A DNA stretch of 9,912 nucleotides from an uncultured Chlamydiae bacterium (GTDB lineage: Bacteria > Chlamydiota > Chlamydiia > Chlamydiales > SM23-39). The translations under genes and the position numbers were made by a program. The stretch is taken from contig CAIPFQ010000071.1 in assembly GCA_903864395.1 (NCBI GenBank), positions 1 through 9,912 on the forward strand, given 5' to 3'. Under the pieces are notes generated by a model. The model saw only the letters and a program-made list of their open reading frames with translations. It searched no databases and had not been told where the DNA came from. Positions 5,132-9,912 of the stretch are shown piece after piece (positions within the stretch are counted from its first letter, which is position 1; the number at the start of each line of letters is the position of its first letter).

Positions 5132-6910
5132 ATGACGGCACACCTAATTGCAGAAGACGGCCCTCACAAAGGTCTTTTTCTTAACCTAACGAAAAATGAT
5201 GAATGGATCATCGGGCGCGATCCAAATACGGCCTCATTTGTTATCGAAGACGACACCGTTTCTAGAAGGCACGCCCATTTTTTCAATGAAAGCGAGGGCA
5301 TCTATCTCGAAAATCTCAGCAGAGTCAACCCCACTTTGATCAATGACGAAAGAATCCATGGAAAAGTTCTCCTAAAGCCGGGAGATAAAATTCAAATTGG
5401 GCAAACAATTTTTCTTTTTTCCGAAGACGAGCTCCCTGAAATTTCTCTGCAAAGGGAAGGGCAAGAGAGCGAAGACAAAGAAGAAGACTTTGTTCCCAAA
5501 GAAGACGCTCACGATACAATTTTCGAAGACGAGGAAGAAGATTTTTCTTCCCCCTCATTTCTTCTTTCAGAGACTCCCTTCATTTTAAAGGTGATCTCAG
5601 GGCCTAACGCTGGAGCGGAAATCAGACTGGAGAAAGGGCTCTCCTACACAATGGGAAAAGATCCCGATTCTTGCGACATCATTTTTCAAGATCTCAGCGT
5701 CTCTCGCACCCATGCGTGCCTTGCAATCTCTCAAGAAGGAACTATCGAATTAGAGGACCTTGGCTCTAAAAACGGCATCCTCGTTAATGGGATCACCCTC
5801 ACAGAAAAACAACGCATTCAACCTGACGATATGATCTCCTTAGGAACCACAGTATTTCTCATCATCGATCGAGCAGCACCTCAAGAAACCATTCATTCCC
5901 CCGCTCTCCCTATTTATGAACAGCCAGAGCCAGAGCCTCTTTCAGAAAAGGCTCTTCCCGAAGATCTTTTACAAAATGAAGTCCAACCAAACGATTGGAA
6001 AAAAGAGCCGATCCCCACAAAATACTTAGTCGCCGCAGCGTCCTTTCTCACAATGTTTCTCATTGTTTTTCTCTCTTTTTTCTCCTTGTTTAAGTCTGGG
6101 CCCGTAGAAACAATGCGCAAAGAGCCTATCAGCTTGATCGCAAAAGCTCTAGACCCATTTAAAGGGATCCAATTTTCTTTTAATCCCGCAAGCGGCAAGC
6201 TCTTTCTTGTAGGGCATGTGCTAACCGCCGTCGAAGCGCAAGAAATGCGCTTTCGCATTAGCGAAATTGATTTCATTCACAGCCTCGAAGACAATGTCGT
6301 CATCGACGAGAGCATAAACAAAACCATGAACGATGTTTTAAGCTCGAACCCGCTTTTTCGCTCTGTTGCCATTAGCTCTATCCTGCCAGGGAAATTCGTG
6401 GTGACAGGATATTTAGAGACAAATGACGCGATGCAGCAGCTCAATGAATCTCTTTTAGTGAATTTTCCTTCCCTCGATCGATTGGAAAACCAATGCGTTG
6501 TAGGAGATATGCTGCGCGCGCAAGTGCAGTCTATGCTCCAATCCAGCGGTTTTGTCACCCTCTCCTTTCAGTACGCCAACAGAGAGATCCTCCTTTCTGG
6601 CAATTACAGCGAGAAAAAGAGCGACGATTTTTTGGCCCTTTTAAAACAGATTAAAGCGATCCACGGGGTCTCAGGGATTAAAAATTATGCTCTTGCGGTC
6701 TCTCACAATGCAGCGGCGATCGATATTTCCCAACAATTTCAAGTCTCAGGCTCTGCCCTTTACGATAGCAAGGGCTATAACGCCATTATCAACGGGAAAA
6801 TTTATGCAGTGGGAGACACACTCAGCGAAATGACCATCACGGAAATTGATTCGACGATGATTCTACTTGAAAAAGATGAAATAAGATATAGAATCAACTA
6901 TACACGATAA
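5132..6910 (+). CDS. sctD: SctD/CdsD, inner-membrane ring protein of the T3SS with twin FHA domains
   Basis: SctD forms the outer part of the inner-membrane ring and links cytoplasm to periplasm. Domains in order: FHA1 (about 3-97; GR at 28-29, SRRH at 44-47), an acidic linker (about 103-140), FHA2 (about 149-246; GK at 175-176 in place of GR, SRTH at 191-194, DLGSKNG at 209-215), a Pro/Glu-rich linker (247-290), one transmembrane helix (about 298-320), then periplasmic repeats of BON/ring-building type, including VVTGYL (423-428) and LLSGNY (487-492), and a C-terminal strand-rich end (AVGDTLSEMTITEID, about 559-573). FHA domains bind phosphothreonine peptides, and in Chlamydia CdsD is a target of the Ser/Thr kinase PknD. 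At 592 aa it is much shorter than Chlamydia CdsD (about 830). The ATG follows scc4 by six bases with no Shine-Dalgarno, so it is probably coupled. Confidence 0.93.
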   Translation: MTAHLIAEDGPHKGLFLNLTKNDEWIIGRDPNTASFVIEDDTVSRRHAHFFNESEGIYLENLSRVNPTLINDERIHGKVLLKPGDKIQIGQTIFLFSEDELPEISLQREGQESEDKEEDFVPKEDAHDTIFEDEEEDFSSPSFLLSETPFILKVISGPNAGAEIRLEKGLSYTMGKDPDSCDIIFQDLSVSRTHACLAISQEGTIELEDLGSKNGILVNGITLTEKQRIQPDDMISLGTTVFLIIDRAAPQETIHSPALPIYEQPEPEPLSEKALPEDLLQNEVQPNDWKKEPIPTKYLVAAASFLTMFLIVFLSFFSLFKSGPVETMRKEPISLIAKALDPFKGIQFSFNPASGKLFLVGHVLTAVEAQEMRFRISEIDFIHSLEDNVVIDESINKTMNDVLSSNPLFRSVAISSILPGKFVVTGYLETNDAMQQLNESLLVNFPSLDRLENQCVVGDMLRAQVQSMLQSSGFVTLSFQYANREILLSGNYSEKKSDDFLALLKQIKAIHGVSGIKNYALAVSHNAAAIDISQQFQVSGSALYDSKGYNAIINGKIYAVGDTLSEMTITEIDSTMILLEKDEIRYRINYTR

Positions 6911-6924
6911 AAAAGGAGAGATCT

Positions 6925-7158
6925 ATGTTAGGAGTGAAAGAAGAAAAACCTCGAAAAGGCTTCGAATTTGATCTAGAAAGAAAAATAAAATCCGATCCAA
7001 GCGCAGCGAAGAAAATTTTCGAGAAAGCGGAGCAGCGGATCACAGAGGTCAAAAAACATTTGAGAGAAGGGGCCAATGAAAAAGCGTTTGACGCGCTTGG
7101 AACGATTCTTCATGGGTATACGGCTCTGCAAAAAGTATTAAAAAAAACACAGAAATAG
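6925..7158 (+). CDS. cdsE: CdsE-like needle chaperone (CT665 family)
   Basis: A 77-aa, very basic, predicted all-helical protein. Its C-terminal half (KAFDALGTILHGYTALQKVL) has the two-helix hairpin look of PscE/YscE-type chaperones. In Chlamydia CdsE with CdsG binds the needle subunit CdsF, keeping it monomeric in the cytoplasm as PscE-PscG does for PscF. The start is set by a strong AAGGAGAG four bases before the ATG. It lies between sctD and sctF in the conserved order. The assignment rests mainly on position and size, with weak sequence support. Confidence 0.82.
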   Translation: MLGVKEEKPRKGFEFDLERKIKSDPSAAKKIFEKAEQRITEVKKHLREGANEKAFDALGTILHGYTALQKVLKKTQK

Positions 7159-7170
7159 GAGTTCATTACA

Positions 7171-7419
7171 ATGTCAAGTTCCAGCAATAATTGCCCCCTC
7201 AACTTCACATCAATTATTCAAAGTTACAAAAAACTTCAAGCGAATCTTTCGTCGAAAATCAAGAAACTCGCAAGCAATATGTCTACTGCAAATCCAGGGG
7301 CATTTATTTTGCTTCAATTCCAAATGGCGCAAGTTGCGCAAGTTGGCGATTCAATCTCGAATTTAATTGCGAAAGTGAACTCAGTGATTCAAAACGCCGT
7401 ATCGCAGATGAGCAAATAA
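7171..7419 (+). CDS. sctF: SctF/CdsF, T3SS needle subunit
   Basis: An 82-aa helical-hairpin protein polymerising into the extracellular needle. The conserved needle signature N-P-x(5)-L-Q-F is present (NPGAFILLQF, 41-50) at the turn between helix 1 (about 12-38) and helix 2 (about 45-80), followed by the Gln/Val/Ile-rich C-terminal helix of the family. Ser/Asn-rich N-terminus with a single Cys (residue 8). No signal peptide, as expected for a T3SS substrate. An AGGAG Shine-Dalgarno (7158-7162) overlaps the end of cdsE, giving the needle gene its own strong initiation. Length matches Chlamydia CdsF (about 83 aa). Confidence 0.92.
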   Translation: MSSSSNNCPLNFTSIIQSYKKLQANLSSKIKKLASNMSTANPGAFILLQFQMAQVAQVGDSISNLIAKVNSVIQNAVSQMSK

Positions 7420-7434
7420 CGTTAAGGAGAGACT

Positions 7435-7857
7435 ATGACACACTCATGGAAACATTACGAAGAGGACTGGCTCCTTTTTACAGAAGCGGGGTTCATCGCT
7501 GTGAACCAAGCAGACGAAGATGCTGCGCTAAAGCTATTTAAAGCTGGGGCTCTTCTCAATCCAGACAATGTTTTGCCTCAAATCGGCTTTGGATACTTGC
7601 ACCTCCATAAGCTTGAGCTTAAACAGGCCGTCAAGGTGTTTGAAGACATTCTCAAAAAAGAGCCGGCCAATGAAATGGCAAAAACTTTTCTTGGGCTCTG
7701 TTTAGGACTCATGCCGGACAAAATCACTCAAGGAGAAGAAATCCTGAAGCAAACCTCTCATTCGCATGATGAAAGGATCAAGGATCTTTCCAATACAGCG
7801 ATTCAATTTGTCGATACGTTTGTGAAACAGACCCCTGGCCCTGCAGGAAAAAGATAA
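7435..7857 (+). CDS. cdsG: CdsG-like TPR needle chaperone (CT667 family)
   Basis: A 140-aa protein of tetratricopeptide type: helical pairs at about 12-45 (AALKLFKAGALLNPDN), 46-79 (QAVKVFEDILKKEPAN) and 80-105 carry the TPR small/large-residue spacing with Pro at the repeat ends. PscG/YscG are TPR proteins that cradle the hydrophobic C-terminal helix of the needle subunit, and Chlamydia CdsG does so with CdsE. It directly follows sctF, with an AAGGAGAG before the ATG (7424-7431). Family and role follow from structure and operon position. Confidence 0.87.
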   Translation: MTHSWKHYEEDWLLFTEAGFIAVNQADEDAALKLFKAGALLNPDNVLPQIGFGYLHLHKLELKQAVKVFEDILKKEPANEMAKTFLGLCLGLMPDKITQGEEILKQTSHSHDERIKDLSNTAIQFVDTFVKQTPGPAGKR

Positions 7858-7869
7858 AGAGCTTTTTTT

Positions 7870-8529
7870 ATGACAATTCCAGCGAACCCGCCACTCCCTT
7901 TTTCTCCAGACAAAAGTCCTGATCGGATTACTCCGACCAAGCCTTTGGAGACAGACCTCACTAGCCAGCCTCATGGTGGCGAGCAAAAATTTTCTTCCTA
8001 TATGGAGAAAGGCAATGCATCCATCGGCGCTCCAAAAGCCACAGCGCCGACGCCCCTCGAGCTATCTCCTCCCTCAGGAATGCAGAAAGCCCCTACATTC
8101 AACACGCTTCTTGCGCAAGCCAAAACAGCAAACGACACCCTCGGGGTCGTGGAAAAACATCTACAAACACCGAATCTTCAAATCAAGCGCTCTCAAGCGC
8201 ATCTTCTCAAATCAAAGCTCTCAGACGCCCAGCAGCATGGTAAAGATGTTGCGGCAAAACTAGGCATTGAAACGCCGCCAGGGTCGCAGTCAGACCAGCC
8301 AGGCGCTCTTGGGCGTTTTCTCTCCTATGTCAACAGTGGGCAGGACCAATTCGCAGCCATTCAAAACAAGCTCAAGACGCTTTCAGCCTCTGGAGCGCAA
8401 ATGAATCCCGCCGACATGATGCTACTTCAGGTCAAATTAGGGATGGCGCAACAAGAAGTTGAATACTCTGCGACACTTTTGAGCAAAATTGTCACTTCTA
8501 TCTCACAACTTATGAACATTCAGTTGTAA
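7870..8529 (+). CDS. CT668-family protein; candidate T3SS inner-rod protein SctI
   Basis: A 219-aa protein at the position of C. trachomatis CT668, of similar length. The first ~75 residues are Pro/Thr/Ser-rich and look disordered. A helical region follows (about 78-132), then a Pro/Gly-rich break and a C-terminal part (147-219) with the inner-rod/needle signature: NPADMMLLQ (179-187), an amphipathic helix with QEVEYS (195-200) and a hydrophobic end (SISQLMNIQL). Inner-rod proteins (YscI/PrgJ) end just this way, N-P-x(5)-L-Q followed by a helix and a terminal hydrophobic tail. The same motif is found in sctF two genes upstream. The rod assignment is my inference from sequence. Only a weak AAAGAG precedes the ATG. 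Confidence 0.72.
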   Translation: MTIPANPPLPFSPDKSPDRITPTKPLETDLTSQPHGGEQKFSSYMEKGNASIGAPKATAPTPLELSPPSGMQKAPTFNTLLAQAKTANDTLGVVEKHLQTPNLQIKRSQAHLLKSKLSDAQQHGKDVAAKLGIETPPGSQSDQPGALGRFLSYVNSGQDQFAAIQNKLKTLSASGAQMNPADMMLLQVKLGMAQQEVEYSATLLSKIVTSISQLMNIQL

Positions 8530-8533
8530 ATCT

Positions 8534-9850
8534 ATGGAATTGCCCCCTTCATTCGATCAGCTTCTCCATCACCTCGAAGAGGTTGAGCTCACCACGGTTC
8601 ATGGGCGCATTACCGAGGTGATTGGGATGCTCATTCGAGCCATTGTGCCTCAAGTGAAGATGGGGGAGATTTGCCTGATTAAACGAGCAGGCGAGCCTTT
8701 GGCAGCAGAGGTCATTGGCTTTACAAGAGACGAAGTTATTTTATCTCCTCTGGGAGACATGAATGGAATTGGCCCCTCGTCCGAGGTCATCCCTTTGCGA
8801 ATGCCAATGCATATCAAGGTAGGCCCCGAACTTTTAGGACGGGTATTGAACGGCATGGGACAGCCCATGGATGAAGAAGAAAAAGGGCCTTTGCATCTTA
8901 CGGAGTCGTACCCTATCATCAGCGCCCCCCCCGACCCGCTTAAAAGAGCCCTTGTCGAAGAGATCATCCCCGTAGGAGTGCGCTGCATTGATGGGCTTCT
9001 CACTTGCGGCAAAGGGCAGAGAATCGGGATTTTCGCTGCGGCAGGCGGCGGAAAATCGACACTTCTTGGAATGATCGCACGCAACGCAGAGGCCGATGTC
9101 AATGTGATCTCGCTCGTTGGAGAGCGGGGGCGCGAGGTTCTCGAATTTTTGCAAAACGATCTGGGTGTTGAAGGGATGAAACGCTCTGTCATCATTGTAT
9201 CCACCTCGGATCAGGCAGCGCAAATGCGCTTAAACGCAGCGTATGTTGGCACCGCGATCGCCGAATATTTCCGCGATCAAGGCAAATCAGTCATCCTTAT
9301 GATGGACTCTGTCACAAGGGTGGCAAGGGCGCTGAGAGAAATCGGTCTTGCCGCAGGAGAGCCCCCTGCGCGCGCAGGCTATACGCCCTCCGTATTCGCA
9401 ATTTTGCCTCGCCTTCTCGAGCGATCGGGCAATTCAGACAAGGGATCTATCACCGCTTTTTATACAATTTTAGTCGCAGGCGATGATATGAACGAGCCTG
9501 TCGCAGATGAAGTGCGCTCCTTGCTCGATGGACACATTGTTTTATCGTCCGAGCTTGCGCGTCAATACCATTACCCAGCGATCGATGTACTCGCCTCTGT
9601 CAGCCGCGTCCTTGGCAATATTGTCGACAAAACCCAGCTCGAACAAATAGGCAAGGTGCGAGAAGTGTTGGCCAATTACAAAAAAAACGAACTGTTAATC
9701 CGCATTGGAGAGTATAAGGTAGGCTCCGATAAAAATGCCGATTTCGCTCTGAAATATATCGACAAAGTGAACCGTTTTCTCAAACAGCAAGTCACAGACA
9801 AAGCGCCCTTTGGCGAAACACTGAAAGCCCTAAAAACTCTATTTTCATGA
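8534..9850 (+). CDS. sctN: SctN/CdsN, T3SS-associated ATPase
   Basis: A 438-aa F1-beta-like hexameric ATPase that unloads chaperones and unfolds substrates at the export gate. N-terminal beta-barrel (about 1-95), then the RecA-like core: Walker A AAAGGGKST (168-176, K174), GERGRE with the likely catalytic Glu (197), Walker B ILMMDS (254-259, D258), GEPPARAGYTPSVF (275-288, a hallmark of this family), a candidate arginine finger at R358 (VSRVLG), and the C-terminal chaperone-binding helical domain. Full length and intact. The gap after the CT668 homologue is four bases without Shine-Dalgarno, and the stop overlaps the next gene as ATGA, so both ends look translationally coupled. Distinguished from flagellar FliI by operon context. 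Confidence 0.97.
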   Translation: MELPPSFDQLLHHLEEVELTTVHGRITEVIGMLIRAIVPQVKMGEICLIKRAGEPLAAEVIGFTRDEVILSPLGDMNGIGPSSEVIPLRMPMHIKVGPELLGRVLNGMGQPMDEEEKGPLHLTESYPIISAPPDPLKRALVEEIIPVGVRCIDGLLTCGKGQRIGIFAAAGGGKSTLLGMIARNAEADVNVISLVGERGREVLEFLQNDLGVEGMKRSVIIVSTSDQAAQMRLNAAYVGTAIAEYFRDQGKSVILMMDSVTRVARALREIGLAAGEPPARAGYTPSVFAILPRLLERSGNSDKGSITAFYTILVAGDDMNEPVADEVRSLLDGHIVLSSELARQYHYPAIDVLASVSRVLGNIVDKTQLEQIGKVREVLANYKKNELLIRIGEYKVGSDKNADFALKYIDKVNRFLKQQVTDKAPFGETLKALKTLFS

Positions 9851-9912
9851 CAAGGGTGCCAGAATATCCTCTCGAAACACTCATCGCTGTGAAAAAAACT
9901 CGTTTTGATACA
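9847..9912 (+). CDS. sctO: SctO/CdsO, T3SS ATPase stalk protein, N-terminal 22 codons
   Basis: ATG at 9847 overlaps the sctN stop (ATGA) and the frame is open to the window edge. The residues MTRVPEYPLETLIAVKKTRF fit the start of the YscO/FliJ-like coiled-coil family, in which YPL...L..+K..R is the usual opening. SctO is the central stalk coupling the SctN hexamer to the export gate SctV. The gene after cdsN in Chlamydia is cdsO (CT670), which agrees. Confidence 0.85.
   Translation, partial: MTRVPEYPLETLIAVKKTRFDT

Noticed and set aside
8650..9223. Minus-strand open frames opposite sctN
   Set aside because: They are shadows of a highly conserved ATPase gene; composition and lack of starts argue against coding.
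1..9912. CRISPR array, tRNA or rRNA gene
   Set aside because: No regularly spaced repeats of CRISPR type and no cloverleaf or rRNA-like segment was seen on either strand. The only direct repeat has two copies.

Overview
The window looks like a chromosomal segment of a chlamydia outside the classical Chlamydiaceae, that is, a Parachlamydia/Waddlia/Simkania-like environmental lineage (phylum Chlamydiota). The right half (4721-9912) is a collinear copy of the chlamydial type III secretion (T3SS) operon known in Chlamydia trachomatis as CT663-CT664-CT665-CT666-CT667-CT668-CT669-CT670 (scc4, cdsD, cdsE, cdsF, cdsG, CT668, cdsN, cdsO). The basal-body protein carries the twin cytoplasmic FHA domains typical of chlamydial CdsD. 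Assignment outside Chlamydiaceae is inferred from the short CdsD, the altered neighbourhood upstream of scc4 and the duplicated acetyltransferase.

Layout. 1-369: a minus-strand gene leaving the left edge (start at 84, strong Shine-Dalgarno, plausible promoter), a 46-codon plus-strand ORF containing a perfect 10-bp inverted repeat, and a second minus-strand promoter-like site. 370-1461 (minus): an AT-rich Fic-family AMPylase with a winged-helix tail. Palindromes lie at its 3' end and two stacked hairpins lie directly upstream of it. 1519-1765: non-coding or degenerate sequence with a 24-bp direct repeat. 1766-4577 (minus): a tight operon transcribed prfB > GNAT acetyltransferase > GNAT acetyltransferase > yebC, which matches the Chlamydia prfB-CT458-yebC cluster but with the acetyltransferase duplicated. 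prfB carries the classical programmed +1 frameshift. 4578-4720: divergent promoter region. 4721-9912 (plus): the T3SS operon.

How the genes work together. The T3SS genes build one machine: SctD scaffolds the inner-membrane ring, SctF polymerises into the needle with CdsE/CdsG as its chaperone pair, the CT668 homologue has the C-terminal signature expected of the inner rod (SctI), SctN is the export ATPase, SctO its stalk, and Scc4 is a chaperone that in Chlamydia also binds RNA polymerase. Genes are separated by 4-15 bp or overlap. cdsE, sctF and cdsG, which encode the needle and its chaperones, have clear Shine-Dalgarno sites, while sctD, sctN and sctO appear to depend on translational coupling. 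The minus-strand operon is translation-related (release factor 2, YebC, two acetyltransferases).

Most of the window is conserved chlamydial core. The points most worth following are the inner-rod assignment of the CT668 homologue, the prfB frameshift signal, the tandem GNAT paralogues, the Fic gene with its flanking palindromes and 8-C tract near the start, and the unexplained structured DNA at 206-395 and 1481-1666.
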